Assembly: GCA_937934185.1 (NCBI GenBank)
Contig: CALHAB010000106.1
Location: forward strand, 1 to 35,841
DNA length: 35,841 nt
Origin: an uncultured Ignavibacterium sp.
GTDB lineage: Bacteria > Bacteroidota > Ignavibacteria > Ignavibacteriales > Ignavibacteriaceae
Direction: 5' to 3'
In this document: positions 9,907 through 20,248 of the stretch, in pieces
Layout: each line of letters opens with the position of its first letter
How positions within the stretch are numbered: position 1 is the first letter of the stretch
The notes under the pieces: model-generated
The model's database searches: none
Told to the model about the DNA's origin: nothing
Seen by the model: the letters and a program-made list of their open reading frames with translations, nothing else
Program-made: the position numbers and the translations under genes

Positions 9907-10070
9907 TTATATCACCATAGATTGACTATTCTCTATAAAATTTTAGAAAAATTTTTATCAAAAAAATTTTTTACAAAATATTAAGAAAAAGTCTGTTTGG
10001 TTTTATTTACAGTTGAGTTTAAGTTTTCAATGTTAATTATAAAATATTTACCATTAGGAGGATAAATTCA

Positions 10071-11213
10071 GTGATTATTGCCATACCTAAAGAACTCCTG
10101 CCTGGTGAAAACAGAGTCGCCTGCGTTCCAGATGTTGCTTCTAAATTAATTAAATCCGGATTTGAAGTTCTAGTAGAGAAAAATGCCGGACTAAATGCCG
10201 GATTCCGTGATGATCAATACATCAAAGCAGGGGCTAAAATCGCAAACACTGTTGAAGAACTTTATGCAAATGCAGATATGATCTTTAAAGTGCAGCGACC
10301 TATCGAACACCTGTCAGGAAAACACGAAGTTGATTTATATAAGAAAGGTTCACTTCTTATTTCACTAGCTTATGTTCTTCATTATTATGACATAGCAAAG
10401 AAATGTGCTGAGAAGGGAATTGATTTTATTTCGATGGATATGATTCCCCGAACAACTCTCGCACAAAAAATGGATGCGCTAAGTTCGCAAGCTAATATTG
10501 CTGGATATAAGAGCGTTATTCTTGCAGCTAATCATCTTGGAAAAATATTTCCTTTGATGATGACTGCTGCTGGAACAATCTCTCCTGCAAAAGTTGTGAT
10601 TATGGGTGCTGGTGTTGCAGGATTACAAGCACTCGGTACAGCAAAAAGATTAGGTGCTGTTGTTGAAGTTTCGGATATTCGTCCCGCTGTGAAAGAAGAA
10701 GTTCAGTCGCTCGGTGGAAAATTTATCGAAGTGGAAACTTCTGAAGAGATGCAGGATGCTGGTGGTTATGCAAAAGAAGCTTCACCTGAATTCCTTAAAA
10801 AACAACAGGAACTCATCTTCAAACATGTTACTGAAGCTGATATCGTAATTACAACGGCTTTAGTGCCTGGTAAAAAAGCCCCGATTCTTGTTACGGAAGA
10901 AATGGTTAAAAATATGCGCGCAGGAAGTGTTGTTTTAGATATGGCCACTGAGTTTGGCGGCAATTGTGAAATAAGTGAAAAAGGCAAAACCGTTAAAAAG
11001 TATGATGTCACTATAATCGGTGAACCCAATTTACCAAGTATGGTTCCGACACACGCAAGCGAAATGTATTCAAAGAATATTTTGAGTCTCATTCAACACA
11101 TTTCAAAAGAAGGAAGAATTAATCTGAATTTAGAAGACGAAATTGTTAAAGGATGTTTAATTACCAGAAACGGTGAAGTAATAAATCAAAGAGTAAAAGA
11201 TTTAATAAAGTAA
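10071..11213 (+). CDS. pntAA: NAD(P) transhydrogenase subunit alpha part 1
   Basis: GTG start after AGGAGG; IAIPKELLPGENRVACVPDVASKLIKSGFEVLVEKNAG and VVIMGAGVAGLQALGTAKRLGAVVEVSDIRPAVKEEVQSLGGKF. Confidence 0.95.
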   Translation: MIIAIPKELLPGENRVACVPDVASKLIKSGFEVLVEKNAGLNAGFRDDQYIKAGAKIANTVEELYANADMIFKVQRPIEHLSGKHEVDLYKKGSLLISLAYVLHYYDIAKKCAEKGIDFISMDMIPRTTLAQKMDALSSQANIAGYKSVILAANHLGKIFPLMMTAAGTISPAKVVIMGAGVAGLQALGTAKRLGAVVEVSDIRPAVKEEVQSLGGKFIEVETSEEMQDAGGYAKEASPEFLKKQQELIFKHVTEADIVITTALVPGKKAPILVTEEMVKNMRAGSVVLDMATEFGGNCEISEKGKTVKKYDVTIIGEPNLPSMVPTHASEMYSKNILSLIQHISKEGRINLNLEDEIVKGCLITRNGEVINQRVKDLIK

Positions 11214-11227
11214 AAAGGGAAAAACTT

Positions 11228-11512
11228 ATGGAAGAATATTTGTTTTTAATGCACATTTATGTTTTTGTGCTTGCCATATTTGTTGGCTTTGAGCTGATTA
11301 CAAAAGTTCCGCCCACGCTTCACACTCCGCTTATGTCTGGTTCTAATGCTATTTCAGGCATTACCGTAGTTGGAGCAATATTAAGTGCAGGCATGGAACA
11401 GTTTAATGTCAGTACAATTCTTGGTCTGGTTGCAGTTATCTTCGCAATGATAAATGTTGTCGGAGGATTTCTTGTAACTGATCGAATGCTTAAAATGTTC
11501 AAGAAAAAGTGA
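11228..11512 (+). CDS. pntAB: NAD(P) transhydrogenase subunit alpha part 2
   Basis: VFVLAIFVGFELITKVPPTLHTPLMSGSNAISGITVVGAI. Confidence 0.95.
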   Translation: MEEYLFLMHIYVFVLAIFVGFELITKVPPTLHTPLMSGSNAISGITVVGAILSAGMEQFNVSTILGLVAVIFAMINVVGGFLVTDRMLKMFKKK

Positions 11513-11521
11513 GATGAAAAA

Positions 11522-12934
11522 ATGAAAGCTGTTATAGAAATTACTTATCTGGTCTCTTCAATTTTATTCATCTTTGGAATAAAAAAATTAGCATCGCCAA
11601 AAACTGCCCGACAGGGAAATTTATTCGCTGCTATAGGAATGTTTCTCGCAATAGTTGCAACACTGCTTGATCAGAATGTATTAACTTATGAATGGATAAT
11701 TATTGGTTCTATTATAGGAGCGCTGATTGGTTCCACAATGGCTATAAAAGTACCAATGACAGGAATGCCTCAGATGGTTGGGCTGTTAAATGGTTTTGGT
11801 GGTGGTGCTTCAACATTAGTGGCATTATCTGAGTACTTCCGAAAAAATCCAAACTACCCGGTTGATACTGGTGTTGCATTTATTTTACCAATCGACCAAG
11901 GAATTGCTATAATACTTAGTCTTCTTATCGGCAGTGTTACATTTACAGGTTCTTTAATTGCATTTGGCAAACTTCAGGGAATTGTAACCGGCAAAGTTGT
12001 AAAGTATCCGCTTCAGCATCCGATAAATCTGATATTATTATTAGCTGTTTTAGCCGCTGGTGCTTATGTGGTTATGAATCCCAACGAATTGAATTTACTT
12101 TTCATCATAACTGGTGTTTCACTGGTGCTTGGAGTTTTGTTGGTCCTTCCGATTGGTGGTGCTGATATGCCGGTTGCCATTTCATTATTAAACTCGTATT
12201 CAGGTTTGGCTGCATCAACTACAGGATTTGTTCTTGGGAATAATGAATTGATTATTGCAGGCGCTTTGGTTGGTGCATCGGGAATAATCCTTACAATAAT
12301 TATGTGCAAAGGAATGAACCGTTCATTACTTAATGTTGTGATGGGAGGTTGGGCAAGTGCCGGAACAACCGGACCGGCAACAACTACTTCTGCAAAAGGT
12401 CAGGTGAAATCAATTGATACTGAAGAACTTGCAATGCTGCTCGATGCAGTTAGCAGTGTTATAATTGTTCCCGGTTATGGAATGGCAGTTGCACAAGCCC
12501 AGCACGCAATAAGGGATTTAATGAATGTTCTTGAAAAGAAAGGCGTAAATGTTCGGTTTGCAATTCATCCTGTAGCAGGAAGAATGCCCGGACATATGAA
12601 TGTTCTTCTTGCAGAAGCTCAGGTTCCTTATGATAAACTTTATGCTATGGAAGATATTAACGACGATTTCCCAAATACTGATGTTGTAATTGTGATTGGT
12701 GCAAATGATGTCGTTAATCCTGCTGCCCGCCACGATCAGAACAGTCCGATTTATGGAATGCCAATTCTGAATGTTGACTATGCAAAAACTGTAATTATAA
12801 ACAAGCGTTCATTAAATGTTGGTTATGCAGGAATTGATAACGAATTATTCTTTTATCCAAATGCACTTATGTACTTTGGTGATGCCAAAGAAGCAATTAC
12901 AAGACTTGTAAATGAACTGAAAGCATCTTCTTAA
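11522..12934 (+). CDS. pntB: NAD(P) transhydrogenase subunit beta
   Basis: GLLNGFGGGASTLVALSEY; IIVPGYGMAVAQAQHAIRDL; RFAIHPVAGRMPGHMNVLLAEAQVPYD; VIGANDVVNPAAR. Confidence 0.95.
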   Translation: MKAVIEITYLVSSILFIFGIKKLASPKTARQGNLFAAIGMFLAIVATLLDQNVLTYEWIIIGSIIGALIGSTMAIKVPMTGMPQMVGLLNGFGGGASTLVALSEYFRKNPNYPVDTGVAFILPIDQGIAIILSLLIGSVTFTGSLIAFGKLQGIVTGKVVKYPLQHPINLILLLAVLAAGAYVVMNPNELNLLFIITGVSLVLGVLLVLPIGGADMPVAISLLNSYSGLAASTTGFVLGNNELIIAGALVGASGIILTIIMCKGMNRSLLNVVMGGWASAGTTGPATTTSAKGQVKSIDTEELAMLLDAVSSVIIVPGYGMAVAQAQHAIRDLMNVLEKKGVNVRFAIHPVAGRMPGHMNVLLAEAQVPYDKLYAMEDINDDFPNTDVVIVIGANDVVNPAARHDQNSPIYGMPILNVDYAKTVIINKRSLNVGYAGIDNELFFYPNALMYFGDAKEAITRLVNELKASS

Positions 12935-12952
12935 AAAGTTATGATTCTTTTG

Positions 12953-12988
12953 TCCCTCTTTTACACCAGTGAAAGAGGGATTTTTTTT
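12953..12988 (+). terminator. Rho-independent terminator after pntB
   Basis: TCCCTCTTT-(tacaccagtg)-AAAGAGGGA followed by T8. Confidence 0.9.
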
Positions 12989-13066
12989 GTTATATCTATT
13001 CTGATGACTTCAAATACTTAATCATTTATATTTGATGTGAAAACTCAAATAATTTGGAGATATTCA

Positions 13067-13315
13067 ATGAAAATGAATTGGGAGCCATTTATTGGCTTTA
13101 TGGTGAATGTTACGATGCACGAAAATTATGGTTTGACTTTCGATTCAAAAAATGACCAAACATTGTATGAAATAGTCTTTAAATCCGGAAAATTATCTGC
13201 TGTTTATGAAGAGGGTTTACTTCTTGAAACTTCCAGAGAGAATCATAGAGTAAACATTTTCATCCCGCACTCTTCCATAAAATGTGTTGAAATGTTTGAC
13301 ATCAAAGGGGAGTAA
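13067..13315 (+). CDS. Hypothetical protein (~83 aa)
   Basis: ORF opens at 13037 (GTG) but ATG at 13067 has GGAG upstream; no family recognised. Confidence 0.55.
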   Translation: MKMNWEPFIGFMVNVTMHENYGLTFDSKNDQTLYEIVFKSGKLSAVYEEGLLLETSRENHRVNIFIPHSSIKCVEMFDIKGE

Positions 13316-13317
13316 CA

Positions 13318-14538
13318 TTGACAAAAATAATCTTAATTTTATTCTTTTCTCTGGTTGTAAACATAGCTGGTCAGGAAATTACAATACGTAGCCTTCAGGT
13401 TTACACTTCAGATGATGAAAAATCATTCCCGGTCTTAACATCAAAAAATCAACTTGTAATTGAATTTGATGTTCAAAGTTCAACGCTTCCGGTTTTCAAT
13501 ATTGTCTTCAGATTTTGTGATAGAAACTGGAAACCAATTGATAACATTTTTTTTAATAATTACGGAAAAAACACTGCTTATTTTCTCGATCATTTCTCTT
13601 TACCAGTAACAGTTGAAGAAGCAGATTATCATTTTATTAATCGCTTCCCTGATAAAGCTGGATATGTAAGTTTTCCGTTTTCTGGCAAATGGAGATTTTA
13701 TGTTGTAGATCCTCAGGACACAACAAAAGTTTATGCACAGGGGAAATTTATTGTTGCAAATCCTGAGGTGGCCTTAAATGTTGATTTGAAAAAAGAAACC
13801 ATTGAAGATAAAACATATTATCCGCCCGAGCTTTCAAGATCTTTTTGGGTAGTTATTAAAACAACTATTCCGGATGATTTTTTTAATCATTTTGTTGATG
13901 AAGCAGAAATAATCAGAAATCATCTCGTTGATTATCCAATAAGAATTAACAGAAACGGTCAATTTGATTTCAACAGAAAATTTGAATGGGATGGTTCAAA
14001 TAATCTTACATTCATCGCAAAAGATTTCCGACCCGGGAATGGCTACAGACAAGTCAATCTGATGAACACAAATATTTACAGTGCTAAAAATGTTTTAGCT
14101 AAGTTTGAAGGATTTGAATCAGATCGCTTCTACAAAAACCCTCTCTCTGATTTTAATGGCGGTATGATTCTATACAATCATAAAGATCCTTATGCAACTT
14201 ATATGAATGTTAAATTTTCAATCAAACCATCTATTACAATTTATGGTGATGTTTACCTTGTCGGCGCATTCAACGAATGGAAAGTATTGCCTGATTACAA
14301 AATGGAATTTGATGGTGAACTTTATACAAAAACAATTTTACTCAAGCGCGGCGTTTATGATTACCAATATGTTGTTGTAAACGGCGATCCGGAAATTCCT
14401 GAAAACATTGATTGGTATATTCTTGAAGGAAATAATTGGGAAGCAAGGAATACAATCAGTGTTCTTCTTTACTATCGCGACCAGAATTACGGAGGTTATG
14501 ATCGCTTAATTGGTTTTTCCCGAATTAAAACAAAGTAA
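13318..14538 (+). CDS. T9SS plug protein-like (DUF5103) family protein
   Basis: Signal peptide then QEITIRSLQVYTSDDEKSFPVLTSKNQLVIEFDVQSS...FRFCDRNWKP; C-term VYLVGAFNEWK E-set-like segment; TTG start. Confidence 0.75.
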   Translation: MTKIILILFFSLVVNIAGQEITIRSLQVYTSDDEKSFPVLTSKNQLVIEFDVQSSTLPVFNIVFRFCDRNWKPIDNIFFNNYGKNTAYFLDHFSLPVTVEEADYHFINRFPDKAGYVSFPFSGKWRFYVVDPQDTTKVYAQGKFIVANPEVALNVDLKKETIEDKTYYPPELSRSFWVVIKTTIPDDFFNHFVDEAEIIRNHLVDYPIRINRNGQFDFNRKFEWDGSNNLTFIAKDFRPGNGYRQVNLMNTNIYSAKNVLAKFEGFESDRFYKNPLSDFNGGMILYNHKDPYATYMNVKFSIKPSITIYGDVYLVGAFNEWKVLPDYKMEFDGELYTKTILLKRGVYDYQYVVVNGDPEIPENIDWYILEGNNWEARNTISVLLYYRDQNYGGYDRLIGFSRIKTK

Positions 14539-14543
14539 TTAAA

Positions 14544-15539
14544 ATGAAAAAATTAAAAGTTGGAGTCATTGGAGTTGGTCATCTTGGAAAACTTCACACA
14601 AAAATGTTTAAATCAATTGAAAACTGTGAATTAGTTGGTGTTTATGATACTAACGAAGATACAGCTAAGTTAGTTGCACAGGAATTTCAGACAAAAGTTT
14701 TCAAATCTCTTGATGATTTATTATCAAACACGGAAGCAGTTTCTATTGCGGCTATAACAAGTGCTCACTATCTGTTAGCAAAGAAAGCTTTTGAGTTAAA
14801 TAATCATGTTTTTGTCGAAAAACCGATCACTACAACAATTGAAGAAGCAGAAGAATTGGTTAATATCTCTAACCAAAAAAAATTAAATCTTCAGGTTGGA
14901 CACATCGAAAGATTTAATCCAGGCTTACTTGCACTTGAAAATTATATAACCAATCCGATGTTTATTCAGAGCGATCGGCTTGCACAGTTTAATCCAAGAG
15001 GCACTGATGTAGCAGTTGTACTTGATTTGATGATACACGACATAGATATAATCCTAAGTTTTATCAAAAGTCCGGTTAAGAGTATCGAAGCAAACGGAGT
15101 GGAAGTTGTTTCGGATCATATCGATATTGCAAATGCCAGAATTCAGTTTGAAAACGGTGCTGTAGCAAATGTAACTGCAAGCAGAATTTCTCAGAAGAAA
15201 ATGAGGAAGATGAGAATCTTTCAGAAAGATACTTATCTTTCATTGGATTTTGTTACAGGTGTCAGTGAGGTTTACAGACTATTGCCTGTTGATTCACCCG
15301 TTTCAAATGGTTCATTATCATTTGGCGAAATTGGAATTGGCGAGAAGAAAAAAAGACTGATTTATGAACAACCAGAAACAAAAGAAGTAAATGCTTTGCA
15401 ATATGAACTACAGCTTTTTGTTAATTCTGTATTGGAAAAAACCAAACCTGTTGTGTCAGGCGAAGATGGTCTTCGTGCATTAAAAGTTGCAGAGGCAATA
15501 ATCCAGAAAATAAATGATTCAAAAAGAGTAATACTATGA
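14544..15539 (+). CDS. Gfo/Idh/MocA family oxidoreductase
   Basis: KVGVIGVGHLGKLHTKMF Rossmann motif; VFVEKPITTTIEEAEEL; QVGHIERFNPG. Confidence 0.9.
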   Translation: MKKLKVGVIGVGHLGKLHTKMFKSIENCELVGVYDTNEDTAKLVAQEFQTKVFKSLDDLLSNTEAVSIAAITSAHYLLAKKAFELNNHVFVEKPITTTIEEAEELVNISNQKKLNLQVGHIERFNPGLLALENYITNPMFIQSDRLAQFNPRGTDVAVVLDLMIHDIDIILSFIKSPVKSIEANGVEVVSDHIDIANARIQFENGAVANVTASRISQKKMRKMRIFQKDTYLSLDFVTGVSEVYRLLPVDSPVSNGSLSFGEIGIGEKKKRLIYEQPETKEVNALQYELQLFVNSVLEKTKPVVSGEDGLRALKVAEAIIQKINDSKRVIL

Positions 15540-16147
15540 AAAAAACAATTTCAACAATTGCAATAATTTTGATTGCCTTTACATTTTATCAATGCAGTAT
15601 TTATCAGACGCTTACAAATCTATCAAGACTTCAATTCAAAATTGGTGAAGTAAACAGCTTTCGTGTGAATGATCTCGACATATCGAATAAATCTTCTATA
15701 AATGATTTTAATCCGACTGATGTACTTAAACTGACAACTATGTTTTCCCAGGGAAAACTACCGGTTTCTTTCGTGCTAAATGTTGACGCGAAAAATCCAA
15801 ATGACGGAAAAGGTGGCTATCCTCGAACAGATGCAACTCTTAAATCATTCAAATGGAGATTGTTTATTGATGACAAAGAAACGATTACCGGAGATATTGA
15901 TGCACCTGTTACTGTTCCCGGAACAGGTGAGATTACAAAAATTCCATTAAGAATTAATATTGATTTATTGCAATTCTTTAAAGATCAGGGATTTGATAAA
16001 GTTCTTAATCTTGCTTTAAAACTTGGAGGTAAGAATGGTACAACATCGAAAATTACCTTGTATGCTCAACCGACTGTTTCAACACCTTTAGGAAACATAA
16101 CCTATCCTGGTGAGCTTAAAATCATTGATACACAATTCACAAACTAA
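15536..16147 (+). CDS. LEA14-like lipoprotein
   Basis: Lipobox-like FYQCSI; VSFVLNVDAKNPND...FKWRLFIDDKETITGDID resembles LEA type 2 / LEA14 domains. Confidence 0.6.
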   Translation: MKKTISTIAIILIAFTFYQCSIYQTLTNLSRLQFKIGEVNSFRVNDLDISNKSSINDFNPTDVLKLTTMFSQGKLPVSFVLNVDAKNPNDGKGGYPRTDATLKSFKWRLFIDDKETITGDIDAPVTVPGTGEITKIPLRINIDLLQFFKDQGFDKVLNLALKLGGKNGTTSKITLYAQPTVSTPLGNITYPGELKIIDTQFTN

Positions 16148-17119
16148 TTGGTAGTTATGGCTAAAACAGAAAACTTCGCTGTTGGTGTTGACTTAGGAGG
16201 AACGAACATAAAAGTCGGAATCGTCTCCGAAAGCGGAAAAATAATTTCAAAAACTTCTGTTAAAACAGAAGCTATGTTAGGACCAAAAATAGTGATTAAA
16301 AATATCAAGAAAGGTATTAACGAAGTTTTAAGAAACAATAAAAGGAAAATTTCAGGAATTGGAATTGGTGCTCCTGGCATTGTTACAACCAAAAAGGGAA
16401 TCGTTCAGAATCCTCCTAATTTACCCGGCTGGGATCAGATTGAACTCGGGGCTATAATTAAAAAAGAATTTGGAATCAAAGTAAATGTGGAAAATGATGC
16501 AAATGCGGCAGCAATAGGTGAATTGATTTTCGGTGAAGGAAGAAAATATGATTCGTTTATAATGGTCACTTTGGGAACAGGTGTTGGCGGTGGAATAGTT
16601 TTCAATCATAAAATTTTCAGAGGAGAAATTGGTGGTGCAGGAGAAATCGGACATATTAGTATTGACCCGAATGGTCCAAGATGTAACTGTGGTTCAACTG
16701 GTTGTATTGAAGCTTATGCGGGAAACCATTATATAAAAGAAGCAGTTAAGAAAGATTTGCATAATCATCCTGCATCAAAAATATGGGAACTTATCGAAAA
16801 TGATCTTGAGAAAGTTTCACCAAGAATAATTCAGCTTGCTGCAGAACTTGGTGATGTTTATGCTAAAGAATTTATTCACGATCTTGGAATAAAGCTCGGG
16901 GTGGCTTTCACATCAATCAGTAATATACTTGATATAAGTACATTCATCATCGGTGGAGGAGTTGCCGGATTTGGAAGTCCTCTGTTTACAACAATTAAAT
17001 CAACAATGGTTTCAAGAGTTTTAACTCCTCTTAAGCACAGAATTAATGTTGTTCCTGCAAAGCTTAAAAATGAAGCAGGAATACTTGGAGCTTCAGCACT
17101 CGTATTTTATAATACATAA
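16148..17119 (+). CDS. ROK family sugar kinase / glucokinase-like protein
   Basis: AVGVDLGGTNIKVGIVSE; VENDANAAAIGE; GTGVGGGIV; CNCGSTGCIEAYAG ROK zinc motif. Start may be 16148 (TTG) or 16157 (ATG). Confidence 0.9.
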   Translation: MVVMAKTENFAVGVDLGGTNIKVGIVSESGKIISKTSVKTEAMLGPKIVIKNIKKGINEVLRNNKRKISGIGIGAPGIVTTKKGIVQNPPNLPGWDQIELGAIIKKEFGIKVNVENDANAAAIGELIFGEGRKYDSFIMVTLGTGVGGGIVFNHKIFRGEIGGAGEIGHISIDPNGPRCNCGSTGCIEAYAGNHYIKEAVKKDLHNHPASKIWELIENDLEKVSPRIIQLAAELGDVYAKEFIHDLGIKLGVAFTSISNILDISTFIIGGGVAGFGSPLFTTIKSTMVSRVLTPLKHRINVVPAKLKNEAGILGASALVFYNT

Positions 17120-17143
17120 ATTTATTTGCGCATTCGTTGAATT

Positions 17144-19669
17144 ATGAAACAAAAACTAGTTTTATTTTTTTATGTTGTCTTCATTTATACTTCTTTTGCG
17201 CAAATCAACGATACTATTTTATCGCCTCAAAACCTAAATTCTATTTCAGATACTTCCGTCTTAAACAAACCAAAGAAATATGATGTTGACACTACTGTAT
17301 TTGCTGAGGCAAGAGATTCTATCTTCTTCAAAATCAAAGAAAAGAAAATGATTATTTATGGCAGCGGAAATCTTAAGTATAAACAAACAGAAATTAAAAG
17401 CGGAAGAATTGATATCGATTTTGAAAGAAATGTAATTGATGCCTATGGGATTAAAGATGATTCTCTAAACAAATTTGTCGAAACTCCTGTTCTTGCTGAA
17501 GCGGGTGAAACTTACAAAGGCAACCGAATGAAATATAATTTTAAGACTCAGCAGGGAGTAATTTCATTTGCACAAACAGAACAGGAAGGCGCAAAATACA
17601 CCGGACAGAGAATTAAGAAAGTTGATAAAGATGTTTACTTCATTGCTGATGGTATATATACAACCTGTGAAGATAGTATTCCTCACTACTATTTTTATTC
17701 ACCCAAAATGAAAGTCATTCAAAAAGAACAAATAGTTGCTGAATGGATCTTTCTTTATTTCGGTGGAGTGCCTTTTCCAATACCTTTGCCTTTTGCTGTT
17801 TTCCCGATTGAGTCAGGCAGAAGATCAGGAATAATTGCACCTGTTTTTGGTGATGACGGAACTTACGGAACTTACTTTTCCCGATTTGGTTACTTCTGGG
17901 CGATTAGCGATTATATGGATTTGAATGTTACCGGAGATTTTTATACAAGAGGTAGCTACAGAGTTAATAGTTTATTCAGATATGCAAAGCGTTATGAGTT
18001 TAACGGTAATTTTGATGGCAGCTATGGAAATTTTGTAATCGGCGAAAAAGATGATCCTGACAGAAGAGAATCGAAAGACTGGCGATTGCGATGGAATCAT
18101 AATCAAACAATTACACCTACAATGAGACTTGATGCCCGGCTGGAATTTTTATCCAACAATCAGATTACCAGAAACATTTCAGATATTAATGACTTACTTA
18201 GAAATGAAGCTGTTTCAAACGCAACACTTTTCAAATCCTGGGATGAGTCTGGTAACAGCATCTCAATTAATTATAATAGACGACAAGTCTTTCAAACAAA
18301 TGAAGTATTTGAAATTCTTCCAGGTATAACATTTACAATGTCACAGAAATATCCATTTCGTAACGGTGCTGGCAGCTCACAAAATATTTTTGAAACCTTC
18401 GGCTTTTCATATTCGGGTAGTCTCGAAAACAGAAGAGAAAGAAAAAACCGTGATTTGAAAATAAGAGGTGGAATCAATCATCAGTTAAATGCCAGTCTTT
18501 CACCAAAAATTGGTTACTTCAGTATCTCGCCTTCATTCAACTATCAGGAAAGATGGTACAATAAAAGAATCGAGAAATATTCTATACCTAATTTTGAAGG
18601 AAAAGATTCTGTAATTACTAATGATTTTAAAGAAATAAATTTTGTCAGAACCTTTTCTTTTGGTCTAAGCGTATCAACAAAATTCTACGGTATAATCAAT
18701 CCTGAAGTTTTAGGTATAAAATCATTCAGGCATACAGTTATACCGGGCATCAGTTATTCATTTACTCCTGATTTTTCGTCAAAGGGTTGGGGTTATTATG
18801 ATTATTATACTAACCTTGCAGGAGAACAAATAAAGTATAATAAGTTTGAAAGAGAAATTTTCGGCGGTGCATCTAACAGAGAATCTCAGGCAATAAACTT
18901 TTCTGTTTCAAATATTTTTGAAATGAAAACTCAATCTGATCCAACAGACACGACATCAAAAGAGAATAAATTTCAGTTGCTTAATCTTAATGCAAATATT
19001 GGTTACGACTTCACTGCGGATAGTCTGAAGTTTTCAGATTTGAGATTGAACTACAGAACTCAGATTGGTAGTTTCTTCAGCTTTAATGGTGCATCCTCTT
19101 TTTCAATGTATGACTACGAAGGAAATATTCCCAGAGTTAACAGATTTCTTTATGATGTCGGGAAAGGTTTACTAAGATTAACCAGTTTAAATTTTTCTGT
19201 ATCACTTACTCTCTCGGGAGAAAAATTAAAATCAACTCAAACACAGCAAACAGCCAGACCTATGCAGGAATCAGGATTTGAGCAGGATAACAGAAATATT
19301 TATCAAGGACTTTATTATATGAATGATCCTGATTTTTCAATTCCTTGGGATATAAGTTTGAATTATTATTTTAACGAGTCGAGACCAACGCCTGATAACA
19401 TCAATAAGTCTTCAAGTGTTAGTGGAAGTATGAATTTTAATTTAACACCGGCGTGGAAATTTTCAGTTACAGGAAGCTATGATTTAAACCGGAAAGAATT
19501 TGCTGCACCCGTCATAAGAATATCCCGTGATCTTGATTGCTGGATAATGAATTTTACCTGGAATCCTGTGGGCACTTTCCGAGGTTATATGTTTGAACTC
19601 AGAGTAAAAGCTCCTCAGCTTCAGGATTTGAAGGTTACAAAGCGTGATCAATTCTTTGAGGGAAGATGA
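17144..19669 (+). CDS. LptD/OstA-like LPS-assembly outer membrane protein
   Basis: OstA-like KKMIIYGSGNLKYKQTEIKSGRIDIDFERNVIDAYG; FPIESGRRSGIIAPVFG; long beta-strand-rich barrel. Confidence 0.8.
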   Translation: MKQKLVLFFYVVFIYTSFAQINDTILSPQNLNSISDTSVLNKPKKYDVDTTVFAEARDSIFFKIKEKKMIIYGSGNLKYKQTEIKSGRIDIDFERNVIDAYGIKDDSLNKFVETPVLAEAGETYKGNRMKYNFKTQQGVISFAQTEQEGAKYTGQRIKKVDKDVYFIADGIYTTCEDSIPHYYFYSPKMKVIQKEQIVAEWIFLYFGGVPFPIPLPFAVFPIESGRRSGIIAPVFGDDGTYGTYFSRFGYFWAISDYMDLNVTGDFYTRGSYRVNSLFRYAKRYEFNGNFDGSYGNFVIGEKDDPDRRESKDWRLRWNHNQTITPTMRLDARLEFLSNNQITRNISDINDLLRNEAVSNATLFKSWDESGNSISINYNRRQVFQTNEVFEILPGITFTMSQKYPFRNGAGSSQNIFETFGFSYSGSLENRRERKNRDLKIRGGINHQLNASLSPKIGYFSISPSFNYQERWYNKRIEKYSIPNFEGKDSVITNDFKEINFVRTFSFGLSVSTKFYGIINPEVLGIKSFRHTVIPGISYSFTPDFSSKGWGYYDYYTNLAGEQIKYNKFEREIFGGASNRESQAINFSVSNIFEMKTQSDPTDTTSKENKFQLLNLNANIGYDFTADSLKFSDLRLNYRTQIGSFFSFNGASSFSMYDYEGNIPRVNRFLYDVGKGLLRLTSLNFSVSLTLSGEKLKSTQTQQTARPMQESGFEQDNRNIYQGLYYMNDPDFSIPWDISLNYYFNESRPTPDNINKSSSVSGSMNFNLTPAWKFSVTGSYDLNRKEFAAPVIRISRDLDCWIMNFTWNPVGTFRGYMFELRVKAPQLQDLKVTKRDQFFEGR

Positions 19670-19671
19670 TG

Positions 19672-20118
19672 ATGAATCATTTTATCATTGATGGAAATAA
19701 TCTTATTGGAAAAATTCATTCGTTGAAAAATTCTTCGGATAAGCAATCTGCTCGTCAGAAACTTGCTTTAATGCTCGAAAGATATTTCGATAAGAAAAAA
19801 GTTAAAGTCAGTTTGCATTTTGATGGTTTTGAGAATGAACCAATTAAAGTATCCGGTATGAAGATTTATTATTCTCAAACCCGCCCTGCAGATGAATTAA
19901 TAAAAAAAGAAATCGAAAAAATAAAAAACCAAAAAACAACCTATGTTGTATCATCTGATCTTGAAATAATTTCTTATGCAAAAGTTTGTGGCTGCAATGT
20001 GATTAAATCTGAAGATTTTTATACTCAAATTATTAATCAGAATAATAGAAAGAATGAAGATGAAAAACCTTCAGATTTCAACACCAGCGAGTTCAAAAAA
20101 TTGTTTGGAATAGAATAA
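19672..20118 (+). CDS. YacP-like NYN domain protein
   Basis: NHFIIDGNNLIGKIHSL...HFDGFE...SQTRPADELIKKEIEKIKNQKTTYVVSSD; overlaps the LptD-like gene stop in the ORF track. Confidence 0.75.
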   Translation: MNHFIIDGNNLIGKIHSLKNSSDKQSARQKLALMLERYFDKKKVKVSLHFDGFENEPIKVSGMKIYYSQTRPADELIKKEIEKIKNQKTTYVVSSDLEIISYAKVCGCNVIKSEDFYTQIINQNNRKNEDEKPSDFNTSEFKKLFGIE

Positions 20119-20248
20119 TTTCCTTCGATTGTAAAACCCTATCCAACATATTTGAAATTTAATCTTGACCTTCTCATAAAAATTTCTCAAGTTTAAGTAA
20201 AAGATTACCAATTATTAATATTCACCACCACATTCTGCAGGGAAAATT

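Noticed and set aside
9940-10000. A/T-rich runs (ATTTTAGAAAAATTTTTATCAAAAAAATTTTTTAC) upstream of pntAA considered as a structured element
   Set aside because: Self-complementarity follows from A/T composition and no GC-supported helix is present; at most a promoter-like AT-rich region.
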